Assembly (NCBI RefSeq): GCF_004345825.1
Contig: NZ_SLXM01000003.1
Span: 163,090 to 227,089 of the forward strand
Source of the DNA: Tenacibaculum skagerrakense
Lineage (GTDB): Bacteria; Bacteroidota; Bacteroidia; Flavobacteriales; Flavobacteriaceae
Direction of reading: 5' to 3'
Length of the DNA stretch: 64,000 bases
Positions 45,362 to 54,337 of this stretch are shown here, in pieces. Both the position numbers and the translations under genes were made by a program. Below the pieces are notes generated by a model. The model saw only the letters and a list, made by a program, of their open reading frames with translations, ran no database searches and was not told the DNA's origin. How positions within the stretch are numbered: position 1 is the stretch's first letter; each line of letters opens with the position of its first letter.

Positions 45362-45711
45362 GTGTAAATTCTTAAATAAATAAGTGAAATTTGAATTGTT
45401 TGTTATATCAATAACCTTTGTTCTGCGATGTGAATATAGCCATTAAAATGAAGCTATAACCTTTGAAAACGCTACGAAAACGATTTCGTGTTGATAACTT
45501 TTTAACTTTAACTTAACGTATTAATAATATTATCTAAATTTTTTATGAGTTTTGTAAAATACTAAGGAGAAAATTAAAGTTAAATCAATCAAAAAAGATA
45601 TTCTTAAAATATCTATAGTGTTTTTGTTTTTTCTGTATAAAATCCTTAAGAATTTTAAGATAGTGATAATTGCTATTTTTCCAAGTAAATCAACCTCTTT
45701 TTAATTTATTT
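45362..45711. other. Divergent susC-lacI intergenic control region
   Basis: About 350 bp between the susC and lacI starts, with no coding frame of note. It contains the LacI-type palindrome at 45474-45489. I see no perfect TAnnTTTG box on either strand, so the susC promoter may depend on an activator or a weak box. Confidence 0.5.
45474..45489. promoter_or_regulatory. Putative LacI-family operator
   Basis: ACGAAAACGATTTCGT: 6-bp inverted arms (ACGAAA/TTTCGT) around a central CG, the usual form of LacI/CcpA-type sites. It lies 113 bp upstream of the susC start and 223 bp upstream of the lacI start. The neighbouring regulator is the obvious candidate binder. Confidence 0.65.
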
Positions 45712-46731
45712 ATGAAACCAAAAATTACCATAAAAATAATAGCAAAAGAACTGGGAGTATCTACATCTACAGTATCAAAAGCATTAAGAGATAGTCATGA
45801 GATAAGTCATGAAACTAAAGAACGAATTAAAGCCTATGCAAATTATTATAATTACAGACCTAATAATTTAGCGCTACAACTAAGAAGTCAGAAAACTAAG
45901 GTAATTGGTATCGTTCTTCCAAAAATTGTTCATCATTTCTTTTCTACAGTTATTAGTGGCGTTGAAAAAGTAGCAAATGAAAGAGGCTACAACATTATGG
46001 TATGTTTCTCTAACGAAGACCAACAAAAAGAAATTGAAACTATCAATGTACTAACAAATGGGAGTGTAGACGGTCTTATAGTTTCTATAGCCACGGAAAC
46101 ACTAAGAAATAAAGAGCTGAGTCATTTTTATCAATTAATTAGTAATGAAGTTCCGCTTGTACTGTTTGATAGGGTACACGAATCAATACGATGTGATAAA
46201 GTTATTGTAGATGATATTGGAGCAGGGTATAAGGCTACAAAACATTTGCTGAATACGCAATGCAAAAAAATAGGTATAATTACTACACCTGAGCACGTAA
46301 CTGTTGGTTTAGATAGATATCAAGGATATGAGCGAGCATTAAAAGAAGCTGGAATTAAAGTAGATAAGAGCTTAGTAATTAATGTTGATGAAGAGCAAGA
46401 CATTTATACACAAATCAAAGTGCTTTTCAATCAAGATATAGATGCAATTTTTGCTGTAAATGAAATATATGCAGCTATTGCTATTAGAATAGCGAAAGAA
46501 AAAGGCAAGAAAATTCCAGATGATGTTTCTATAATTGGTTTTACTGATGGTTTAATTTCAGAGTATTCGTCACCTTCAATTACAACAGTAGTTCAACATG
46601 GTTTAACAATGGGAGAGCAGGCTGCAGAATTGTTAATTGACCAAATAGAAAACGCTGAAAATCAAAGAGCTCCACAAACAAAAGTAATCTCTAGTAACAT
46701 TAAAATAAGAGAGTCTAGTAAATCGTTGTAG
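45712..46731 (+). CDS. LacI-family transcriptional regulator of the alpha-glucan locus
   Basis: 339 residues from the ATG at 45712. LacI HTH at about 4-25 ('TIKIIAKELGVSTSTVSKALRDS') with hinge 'YRPNNLALQLRSQ', then a periplasmic-binding-protein-like effector domain ('VIGIVLPKIVHHFFSTVISGVEK', 'DGLIVSIATE', 'IGIITTPEHVTVGLDRYQGYERAL', 'DVSIIGFTDGLISEYSSPSITTV'). Replaces the SusR regulator used in Bacteroides. It probably senses maltose or a maltooligosaccharide (inference). Confidence 0.94.
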   Translation: MKPKITIKIIAKELGVSTSTVSKALRDSHEISHETKERIKAYANYYNYRPNNLALQLRSQKTKVIGIVLPKIVHHFFSTVISGVEKVANERGYNIMVCFSNEDQQKEIETINVLTNGSVDGLIVSIATETLRNKELSHFYQLISNEVPLVLFDRVHESIRCDKVIVDDIGAGYKATKHLLNTQCKKIGIITTPEHVTVGLDRYQGYERALKEAGIKVDKSLVINVDEEQDIYTQIKVLFNQDIDAIFAVNEIYAAIAIRIAKEKGKKIPDDVSIIGFTDGLISEYSSPSITTVVQHGLTMGEQAAELLIDQIENAENQRAPQTKVISSNIKIRESSKSL

Positions 46732-46764
46732 TAGAAATTATACACAACGTAAAGAATTTTTATA

Positions 46765-46772
46765 TATATTTG
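46765..46772 (+). promoter_or_regulatory. Promoter -7 box of the MFS-pgmB-GH65 operon
   Basis: TATATTTG, a perfect TAnnTTTG match. The predicted start (about 46779) coincides with the first base of the leader hairpin at 46781-46824. Confidence 0.55.
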
Positions 46773-46780
46773 AAACCATA

Positions 46781-46824
46781 AAGACTTATCAATAATCTTT
46801 TTCTGCACAATAAAGATAAGTCTT
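46781..46824 (+). promoter_or_regulatory. 5' leader inverted repeat of the MFS operon
   Basis: AAGACTTATC (46781-46790) pairs perfectly with GATAAGTCTT (46815-46824) around a 24-nt loop, 34 bp before the MFS start codon. There is no U-run, so it is not a terminator. It may stabilise the mRNA 5' end or be a protein-binding site. Confidence 0.5.
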
Positions 46825-46858
46825 AGCGCTTATCGTACTATCAACTAATATATACGAT

Positions 46859-48235
46859 ATGAACAAGCGTAAATTAAGTTTCTTAGAAATTTGGAACATG
46901 AGTTTCGGATTTTTAGGAATACAATTTGGATTCGCCTTACAAGGTGGATTTATGTCTAGAATTTTTCAAACCTTAGGAGCTGCCAAAGATGACATACCCT
47001 TATTGTGGATTGCTGCACCTTTAACAGGATTAATTGTACAGCCCATAATAGGTTATTTAAGCGATAGAACTTGGAGTCCGAGATGGGGAAGAAGAAGACC
47101 GTATTTTTTAATTGGAGCTGTTTTAAGCTCTATTGCATTATTCTTCGTACCACATTCACCTGCACTATGGGTAGCTGCTGGTTTTCTATGGATTTTAGAT
47201 GCTTCTATTAACATTTCTATGGAACCATTTAGAGCGTTGGTGGCTGATAAACTACCGGAATCCCAAAGATCTTATGGTTTTGTTGTTCAAACATTAATTA
47301 TTGGTATTGGAACCTGGGTGGCTAGTAATTTACCAAGTTTTGTTTCTGCTCTTGGAGTTAGTGATTCTGCAGCTCAAGGAGTAGTTCCTATGTCTGTGAA
47401 AGTTGCTTTTGCTACTGGAGCATTCGTTTTTTTAGTTAGTATTTTATATACAGTTTTTACCACTTCAGAATATCCCCCGGAAGATATGGAAGAATTTGAG
47501 CGAGAGAAAGCTAAAAAAAATCAGTTTATCCCAGATATACTGAACAACATTGGAAGTATGCCTTTAACAATGAAAAGGCTAGGAGTTATACAGTTTTTTA
47601 GTTGGTTTGCCTTTTTTACCATGTGGAGTATGGCAAATCCAGCTTTAACAGAACATGTATTTAATTCACCTGCTCCCGTCGAATCAGAATATAATATGTC
47701 TGATGCACAACAAAAAGAAGCATATGACTTAGCAAATACTAAATTCCAAAAGGCATCTAATGCTGTAGGTTCTTATATGGGAACTTATGGATTATCTTCA
47801 ATGTTTTTTGCACTTTTACTTGTAGTATATACCTCTAAAAGGCGTATTAATAGAAAGTATGTTCATATGACTTCTTTAATATTAGGTGGAATAGGTTTTT
47901 TAATGATGAAATACATTCCTTCAGAAGAATACTTGTACTTATCATTTACATTAATTGGATTTGCTTGGGGAAGTATTTTATCGATGCCTTACGCAATGCT
48001 GTCTAGTTCAGTAGATCCCAAAAAGATGGGAGTTATCATGGGAATTTTCAATATGTTCATTGTAATTCCTCAAATAGTTGCTGCCTTGGGAGGTGTTGTA
48101 TTTATTTCAAACTTATTAGGAAAAGAAGCTATTAATGCAATGACTGTAGCTGGAGTTTGTCTTGTATTAGCTGGAGTATCTAACTTTTTAATCACAAATA
48201 GAAAAGCAATCACATACGAAGTAGAGAATGAATAA
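46859..48235 (+). CDS. MFS sugar transporter (SLC45/GPH-like), probably maltose importer
   Basis: 458 residues with about twelve membrane helices. Sugar-porter-type features are 'QPIIGYLSDRTWSPRWGRRRPYFLIGA' between helices 2 and 3 and 'AWGSILSMPYAMLSSSVDPKKMGVIMGIFNMF' in the second half. A long hydrophilic loop contains Glu/Lys-rich sequence. The family moves disaccharides with protons across the inner membrane. Being first in an operon with beta-phosphoglucomutase and maltose phosphorylase points to maltose. Confidence 0.9.
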   Translation: MNKRKLSFLEIWNMSFGFLGIQFGFALQGGFMSRIFQTLGAAKDDIPLLWIAAPLTGLIVQPIIGYLSDRTWSPRWGRRRPYFLIGAVLSSIALFFVPHSPALWVAAGFLWILDASINISMEPFRALVADKLPESQRSYGFVVQTLIIGIGTWVASNLPSFVSALGVSDSAAQGVVPMSVKVAFATGAFVFLVSILYTVFTTSEYPPEDMEEFEREKAKKNQFIPDILNNIGSMPLTMKRLGVIQFFSWFAFFTMWSMANPALTEHVFNSPAPVESEYNMSDAQQKEAYDLANTKFQKASNAVGSYMGTYGLSSMFFALLLVVYTSKRRINRKYVHMTSLILGGIGFLMMKYIPSEEYLYLSFTLIGFAWGSILSMPYAMLSSSVDPKKMGVIMGIFNMFIVIPQIVAALGGVVFISNLLGKEAINAMTVAGVCLVLAGVSNFLITNRKAITYEVENE

Positions 48236-48887
48236 AAGAGGATTCATATTTGATTTAGATGGTGTTATTGTAGACACTGCGAAGTACCATTTTTTAGCAT
48301 GGAAAAAATTAGCTAACGATTTAGGAATTGATTTTACCGAACATCAAAACGAACAACTTAAAGGAGTTAGCAGAGTACAATCTTTAGAAAAAATATTAGA
48401 CTGGGGCGGAATTTCGATTTCTGAACTAGAGTTTCAAAATTTAATGGATAAGAAAAATTCAGATTACTTATCGCACATTGAAACGATGAAAGAAGATGAA
48501 ATTTTAGTAGATGTCCCAAAAGTACTTACATTTTTAAAAAACAAACAACAACCAATAGCTTTAGGATCAGCAAGTAAAAACGCTAGAAAGATATTAAAGA
48601 AAGTAGCTTTATATGAGTCGTTTGATGCTATTGTAGATGGAACAAATGTTTCAAAAGCGAAGCCAGATCCTGAAGTATTTTTAATAGCTGCAAAAGAATT
48701 ACATATAGCACCGAACCAGTGTGTTGTTTTTGAAGATTCTATAGCAGGAGTACAAGCAGCTAACAAGGCTGATATGATTTCAATAGGAATAGGAGAACAA
48801 GATGTTTTAGGTGAAGCAGATTTTGTTTTTAAAGACTTCTCTGAAATTTCTATTGAATTTTTAACACAATTAATAAACAAACAATAA
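48228..48887 (+). CDS. pgmB: Beta-phosphoglucomutase
   Basis: 219 residues, HAD superfamily. 'GFIFDLDGVIVDTAKYHFLAWKKLA' (nucleophile Asp in DLDGV, acid/base second Asp), cap region 'LKGVSRVQSLEKIL', 'LGSASKNARKIL', 'KAKPDPEVFL' and 'VVFEDSIAGVQAA' match the family. Converts beta-glucose-1-phosphate made by maltose phosphorylase into glucose-6-phosphate. Its start overlaps the MFS gene by 8 bp. Confidence 0.95.
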   Translation: MNKRGFIFDLDGVIVDTAKYHFLAWKKLANDLGIDFTEHQNEQLKGVSRVQSLEKILDWGGISISELEFQNLMDKKNSDYLSHIETMKEDEILVDVPKVLTFLKNKQQPIALGSASKNARKILKKVALYESFDAIVDGTNVSKAKPDPEVFLIAAKELHIAPNQCVVFEDSIAGVQAANKADMISIGIGEQDVLGEADFVFKDFSEISIEFLTQLINKQ

Positions 48888-48916
48888 TCCCCACACAACA
48901 AACAAACTAGAGAGAG

Positions 48917-51223
48917 ATGAACCAAGATTATATAATACCAAATGAATGGTCGATTATCGAAGAAGGGTTTAATGATAGCAGAATAAAATCTTCTGAGAGT
49001 TTATTTAGTATCGGTAATGGTGCCATGGGGCAACGTGCAAATTTTGAAGAAAAGTATTCTGGTGAAACTTTTCAAGGAAGTTATATTGCTGGAGTTTACT
49101 ATCCAGATAAAACGAGAGTAGGATGGTGGAAAAATGGCTATCCTGAATATTTTGCAAAGGTTTTAAATGCGCCAAACTGGATTGGAATCAACATCTTCAT
49201 TAATGATGTTCAATTAGATTTACATACCTGTAAAAAAGTAGTAAACTTTAGACGAGAGTTAAATATGAAAGAAGGCTGGTTGTCTAGAAGTTTTGAGGCT
49301 ACATTATTAAATGATATTACAGTAAGAGTTGAAACAAAACGTTTTTTAAGTATTGATTTAGATGAAGTTGGTGCTATTGAATATTCAGTAACTCCTATTA
49401 CAAGTAATGCTGAAATTACGTTTCAACCTTATTTAGATAGTGGTATTCATAATGAAGATAGTAATTGGGATGATCAGTTCTGGAATACAACAAATGTTTC
49501 TTCAAATGGTAATCAAGCATTTATAGAGGCGCATACTATGAAAACTAATTTTCATACGTGCACTTTTATGGAATCGACCTTGTTACTAAATAACGAAATT
49601 CAAAATATCAGTCCAAAAGTAGAATCTTCTGATACTAACGTTTCTTTTTATTACCCAGCGCATGTAAAAGCTAACCAAACCTTTACAATTCATAAATTTG
49701 GTGGTTATGTGGTAGATAGAAATCATGCTGCTAATCAATTAGTAACTGCCGCAAAAAATACTTTAAAGCTTGCATTAGACTTAGGTTTTGATAGATTGTT
49801 AGAGCAACAAAAAGAAGCGTGGGCTAATATTTGGGAAATGGCTGATATTACTATTGATGGTGATGTAAAAGCACAGCAAGGTATTCGATTTAATATCATG
49901 CAATTAAATCACACCTATTTAGGTAAAGATGCACGATTAAATATTGGTCCGAAAGGATTTACAGGTGAAAAATATGGAGGAAGTACTTATTGGGATACAG
50001 AAGCTTACTGTTTACCATTTTACATGGCTACGAAAAACCAAGAAGTAGCTAAAAGTCTGTTAACGTATCGATACAATCAGCTAGATAAAGCCATTGAAAA
50101 TGCTGCTAGTTTAGGTTTTAAAAATGGAGCGGCTTTATATCCAATGGTGACTATGAATGGTGAAGAGTGCCATAACGAATGGGAAATTACTTTTGAAGAA
50201 ATCCATAGAAATGGTGCTATTGCTTTTGCAATTTTCAATTATTACAGATATACAAATGATTATAGTTATATTCCTGAAAAAGGTTTAGAAGTATTAATTG
50301 GTATTGCTCGTTTTTGGCACCAAAGAGTTAATTTCTCTGAGGACAAGCAAAAATATGTAATGTTAGGAGTTACTGGACCAAACGAGTATGAGAACAACAT
50401 CAATAATAATTGGTATACAAACTACATCGCAAAATGGTGTATTGATTATGCTTTAGAAAGTATTGAAAAGGTTAAAGATGAATATACTTCTGATTTTAAA
50501 CGCATCGTAGAAAAAGTCAATATCTCAGAAGCTGAGTTATCTAGCTGGAAAAAAGTTGCGGATAATATGTATTTCCCATATTCAGAAAAACATCAAGTTT
50601 TCTTACAGCAAGACGGTTTCTTAGATAAGGAATTAATTACGGTTGAAAATTTAGATAAATCACAACGTCCAATTAATCAAAAATGGAGTTGGGATCGAAT
50701 TCTTCGTTCTCCATACATAAAACAAGCAGATGTATTACAAGGTTTCTATTTCTTTGAAGATCATTTTTCTACGGAAGAATTAGAAAGACATTTCGATTTC
50801 TACGAACCTTTTACAGTTCATGAAAGTTCATTGTCTCCTTGTGTTCATAGTATTCAAGCCGCAAAACTTGGAAGAATGGATCAAGCTTATACGTTCTATT
50901 TAAGAACATCTCGATTAGATTTAGATGATTATAATAAAGAAGTAGAAGAAGGATTACATATTACTTCCATGGCTGGTACTTGGATGAGTATTGTTGAAGG
51001 TTTTGGAGGTATGCGAATTGAAGACGGAAGCTTAAGTTTTACGCCACAAATTCCAAAACAATGGAAAGGTTATTCATTTAAAGTAAACTTCAGAAATCAA
51101 GTGTTAAAAGTAATTGTTAATCAAGGAAAAACACACTTTGAAGTTGACGGAGATAAAGAATTACACATCAAAGTTAATGGTGAAAAAATTACGATTTCGC
51201 CTAATAATTTGGTGACAGTTTAA
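48917..51223 (+). CDS. GH65 maltose phosphorylase
   Basis: 768 residues, full length for GH65 phosphorylases. An N-terminal beta-sandwich ('SLFSIGNGAMGQRANFEE') is followed by an (alpha/alpha)6 barrel ('GGSTYWDTEAYCLPFYM', 'GAALYPMVTMNGEECHNEWEITFEEIHRNGAIAFAI') with the general acid Glu490 in 'TGPNEYENN', then a jelly-roll C-terminus. Phosphorolyses maltose to beta-glucose-1-phosphate and glucose in the cytoplasm (no signal peptide). The related trehalose or kojibiose phosphorylases are less likely because the locus is a starch locus. Confidence 0.93.
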   Translation: MNQDYIIPNEWSIIEEGFNDSRIKSSESLFSIGNGAMGQRANFEEKYSGETFQGSYIAGVYYPDKTRVGWWKNGYPEYFAKVLNAPNWIGINIFINDVQLDLHTCKKVVNFRRELNMKEGWLSRSFEATLLNDITVRVETKRFLSIDLDEVGAIEYSVTPITSNAEITFQPYLDSGIHNEDSNWDDQFWNTTNVSSNGNQAFIEAHTMKTNFHTCTFMESTLLLNNEIQNISPKVESSDTNVSFYYPAHVKANQTFTIHKFGGYVVDRNHAANQLVTAAKNTLKLALDLGFDRLLEQQKEAWANIWEMADITIDGDVKAQQGIRFNIMQLNHTYLGKDARLNIGPKGFTGEKYGGSTYWDTEAYCLPFYMATKNQEVAKSLLTYRYNQLDKAIENAASLGFKNGAALYPMVTMNGEECHNEWEITFEEIHRNGAIAFAIFNYYRYTNDYSYIPEKGLEVLIGIARFWHQRVNFSEDKQKYVMLGVTGPNEYENNINNNWYTNYIAKWCIDYALESIEKVKDEYTSDFKRIVEKVNISEAELSSWKKVADNMYFPYSEKHQVFLQQDGFLDKELITVENLDKSQRPINQKWSWDRILRSPYIKQADVLQGFYFFEDHFSTEELERHFDFYEPFTVHESSLSPCVHSIQAAKLGRMDQAYTFYLRTSRLDLDDYNKEVEEGLHITSMAGTWMSIVEGFGGMRIEDGSLSFTPQIPKQWKGYSFKVNFRNQVLKVIVNQGKTHFEVDGDKELHIKVNGEKITISPNNLVTV

Positions 51224-51248
51224 ATAATAAAATTACAAGAACATTAAA

Positions 51249-51350
51249 ACGACGTCAACCTGAACTTGTTTCAGGTTCGCATTACAAAGGTTATAGATTG
51301 TGATGAGATTCCTAAATATCCCGAAGCTTCGGGACGGAATGACGTAGATA
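51249..51350. repeat. Palindromic intergenic repeat inside the glycosidase cluster
   Basis: Contains the hairpin AACCTGAA/TTCAGGTT (51257-51264 with 51270-51277), a perfect 16-nt palindrome TCCCGAAGCTTCGGGA (51319-51334) and outer arms ACGTCA (51252-51257)/TGACGT (51340-51345). It shares the CCCGAAG..CGGG and GACGT motifs with the array at the window's right end and resembles dispersed flavobacterial intergenic repeats. Confidence 0.65.
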
Positions 51351-51390
51351 TGTAATTATGAATCAATTCAATAATTTATTAAATCAAATC

Positions 51391-53334
51391 ATGAAAAAGT
51401 ATTTATTAATAATTACAGTATTAACTACACTTTTAATGTCTTCTTGTAAAGAAAAGCAATTCACTCCTTTAAGTAATACAACAGCTAAACCGATAGTTGA
51501 AGCACACGAAATCGATAAAATTGAACCACCTTTTTGGTGGAAAGGTTTTAAAAACCCTTCACTTCAACTATTGGTTAAGCATACAGCTATTGCTGACTAT
51601 TCAGTCGAAATTTTAAATCCTAATATTGAACTAGTTAAGGTTCATAAAGCTGATAGTCCAAATTATCTGTTTTTAGATTTACTCATCAAAGAATCAGCTC
51701 AAGAAGGAAAATTTAATATTATTTTCAAAAAAGAGGATGGTTCACAACTAACTCAAACTTATGAATTAAAAGCTCGCTCTAAAAAACCAGAGGATTTTAT
51801 TGGTTTTAATAGTTCTGACGCTATCTATTTAATAACTCCTGATAGATTTAAAAATGCCAATCCTAAAAATGATTCTTTTGAGAATTTAAATGAAAAAGGA
51901 ATCAATAGAAAAGATAATTATGCGCGTCATGGTGGAGATATTGAAGGAATTGCTCGAGGAATTAAATATATTATGGATTTAGGTTTTACAGCGGTTTGGT
52001 CTTCTCCGTTATTAACTAATGATATGCATAGTGGTTCTTATCACGGATATGCAATTACGGATTATTATCAAGTTGACCCAAGATTTGGAACCTTACAAGA
52101 ATATAAACAATTAGCTCTTGGATTTCAGGCAACAAAAATGAAGTTGATTATGGATCAAGTTGCTAATCACTGTGGTTTAGAACATTGGTGGATGAGAGAT
52201 TTGCCTTTTAAAGATTGGGTAAATTACCAAGAGCATTATGAAAAAAATAGAGAAACTTGGAATAGTGATATTGTAAAACGATCATCGCACAGAAGAACAA
52301 CCAATCAAGATTTATATGCTTCAAAAAAGGATAAAAAAGAAATGTCTGATGGTTGGTTTGTAAAAGGAATGCCCGATTTAAATCAGCGTAATCCTTTTAT
52401 GGCTAAGTACCTTATTCAAAATAGTATTTGGTGGATTGAATTTCTTGAGTTAGGAGGAATTCGTCAAGACACCTATCCTTATCCAGACAAACAATTTATG
52501 AGTGATTGGGCTGGAGCTATTATGAAAGAATATCCAAATTTCAATATAGTAGGAGAGGAGTGGTCTTCAAATCCGTTATTGATTGGTTACTGGCAGGATG
52601 GTAAAGAAAATTCAGATGGATACGACTCGAATCTTCGTTCCACAATGGATTTTGCTATGCAAGAAAAAATAGTATCAGGGTTAAGAAATGATGAAAACTG
52701 GGGAAGTGGTTTGATAGAAGTTTATGATGCGCTAGCAAATGATTTTCATTATACAAGACCATTAGATATTATGGTTTTCCCAGATAATCATGATATGAGT
52801 CGAATTTTCACTCAGTTAAATGGAGATATCACCAATACTAAAATGGCTTTGAGTTATTTAGCTGTTCTACCACGAATCTTTCAAATGTATTATGGAACTG
52901 AAATCTTAATGAACGATTTCGAAAAACCTGGAGATCACGGTTTGATTAGAACTGATTTTCCTGGTGGATGGGATGGAGATGCAGTAAATGCTTTTACAGG
53001 TGAAAACTTAGCTCCAGAAAAGATAGACATGCAAAATTTTGTTTCAACCTTACTAAATTTTAGAAAGAATTCTAAAGCTATTCATACTGGCAAAACAATG
53101 CATTTTGTTCCAGAAAACAATACCTATTTATTGGCTAGATTTTCAGAAAATGAAACTGTAGTTCATGTTTTAAATAAAAATGATAAACCTATTGATTTAA
53201 AACTAGATAGGTTCGAAGAGCTTGGTTTAGAAGGAAAAACCTTGAAAAATGTTTTTACAGGCGAAATGATTACTTGGTCAAATACACTAACTTTAAATCA
53301 TAAAGGAAGTTATTTATTTACAACTAAACTATAA
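51391..53334 (+). CDS. GH13 lipoprotein (neopullulanase/cyclomaltodextrinase-like)
   Basis: 647 residues from the ATG at 51391; the frame allows an ATG 11 codons earlier but only this start puts the lipobox 'LLMSSC' (Cys19) in a normal signal. An N-terminal domain with 'EPPFWWKGFKNPSLQLLV' is typical of SusA/neopullulanase-like enzymes. GH13 barrel: 'DLGFTAVWSSPLL', region I 'DQVANHCG', Asp360 ('IRQDTY'), Glu389 ('VGEEW'), Asp468 ('DNHDMSR'). Cuts imported maltooligosaccharides or cyclodextrins in the periplasm. Confidence 0.92.
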   Translation: MKKYLLIITVLTTLLMSSCKEKQFTPLSNTTAKPIVEAHEIDKIEPPFWWKGFKNPSLQLLVKHTAIADYSVEILNPNIELVKVHKADSPNYLFLDLLIKESAQEGKFNIIFKKEDGSQLTQTYELKARSKKPEDFIGFNSSDAIYLITPDRFKNANPKNDSFENLNEKGINRKDNYARHGGDIEGIARGIKYIMDLGFTAVWSSPLLTNDMHSGSYHGYAITDYYQVDPRFGTLQEYKQLALGFQATKMKLIMDQVANHCGLEHWWMRDLPFKDWVNYQEHYEKNRETWNSDIVKRSSHRRTTNQDLYASKKDKKEMSDGWFVKGMPDLNQRNPFMAKYLIQNSIWWIEFLELGGIRQDTYPYPDKQFMSDWAGAIMKEYPNFNIVGEEWSSNPLLIGYWQDGKENSDGYDSNLRSTMDFAMQEKIVSGLRNDENWGSGLIEVYDALANDFHYTRPLDIMVFPDNHDMSRIFTQLNGDITNTKMALSYLAVLPRIFQMYYGTEILMNDFEKPGDHGLIRTDFPGGWDGDAVNAFTGENLAPEKIDMQNFVSTLLNFRKNSKAIHTGKTMHFVPENNTYLLARFSENETVVHVLNKNDKPIDLKLDRFEELGLEGKTLKNVFTGEMITWSNTLTLNHKGSYLFTTKL

Positions 53335-53337
53335 TCT

Positions 53338-54315
53338 ATGAAACTATTAACTATTGGTATTTGTTTAAGCTTATTACTAATCTCTTGTAAAAATAAAAAT
53401 GAGAAAGACAACAGAGATAATGAAGCTGTAGTGGTTAAAAAAGCTACGGTAGACTTTGTTCCTGTTGCTTCTGTACAACTAGCATCTGGAAAATTATATA
53501 GAGCTGAAAGTTTTCCTTCAACATATATAAAACAACGACCTGTTGATGTTTGGTTACCTGAAAACTATTCGGAAGAAAAAAAATATGATGTGTTGTATAT
53601 GCATGACGGACAAATGTTGTTTGATGCAACTACAACTTGGAATAAACAAGAATGGAAAGTTGATGAATGGGCTTCTCAACTACAGAAAGAAGGAAAAGTT
53701 AAGGATTTTATTGTAGTAGCAATTCACAATATCAGTGATATCCGTTGGTTGGATTTATTCCCACAAAAAGCGTTTGATTTTATTGATGCGCAAAAACAAG
53801 TTGAGTTAAAAAGCATTCCTGCTGCTGTAGATTTTAAACTAAATGGTGATAATTATTTGAAGTTCATGGTGAATGAATTAAAACCAATTATTGACAGTAA
53901 GTTTTCAGTTCACACCGATAAAGAGCACACGTTTGTCATGGGGTCAAGCATGGGAGGTTTAATGTCGATGTATGCTATTAGTGAATATCCGACTGTTTTT
54001 GGTGGAGCAGCGTGTATCTCAACACACTGGGTTGGAGGAATGCCTATTCCTAACAATCCATATCCAAATGCAATTTTTGAATATATGAACGTCAATTTTC
54101 CAGCTGCAAATAATCAAAAAGTATATTTTGATTATGGTGATAAAACCTTGGATTCAAATTATCCGCCTTTTGCACCAAAAGTTGATGAAATTTTAGTGTC
54201 TAAAGGTTACAATGAAACCAATTCTAAAAATTTATTTTTTGAAGGAGCTGATCATTCTGAAAATTCTTGGAACACAAGATTAGATCAACCTTTAGTCTTT
54301 TTGCTAGGCAAATAA
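53338..54315 (+). CDS. Alpha/beta-hydrolase-fold lipoprotein esterase
   Basis: 325 residues. Lipobox 'LLLISC' (Cys17). Esterase D/PHB-depolymerase-like fold with nucleophile elbow 'GSSMGG' near residue 204, 'DVLYMHDGQMLFD' before it, and a late His in 'GADHSENSW'. Starts 3 bp after the GH13 stop, so it belongs to the operon. Could remove acyl groups from modified starch or oligosaccharides; no direct support for that. Confidence 0.82.
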   Translation: MKLLTIGICLSLLLISCKNKNEKDNRDNEAVVVKKATVDFVPVASVQLASGKLYRAESFPSTYIKQRPVDVWLPENYSEEKKYDVLYMHDGQMLFDATTTWNKQEWKVDEWASQLQKEGKVKDFIVVAIHNISDIRWLDLFPQKAFDFIDAQKQVELKSIPAAVDFKLNGDNYLKFMVNELKPIIDSKFSVHTDKEHTFVMGSSMGGLMSMYAISEYPTVFGGAACISTHWVGGMPIPNNPYPNAIFEYMNVNFPAANNQKVYFDYGDKTLDSNYPPFAPKVDEILVSKGYNETNSKNLFFEGADHSENSWNTRLDQPLVFLLGK

Positions 54316-54337
54316 GCAAAACATTTATAACTACACT

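Noticed and set aside
48464..48925. 153-codon antisense frame over pgmB
   Set aside because: pgmB has all HAD motifs; the antisense translation shows none and runs into the GH65 start.
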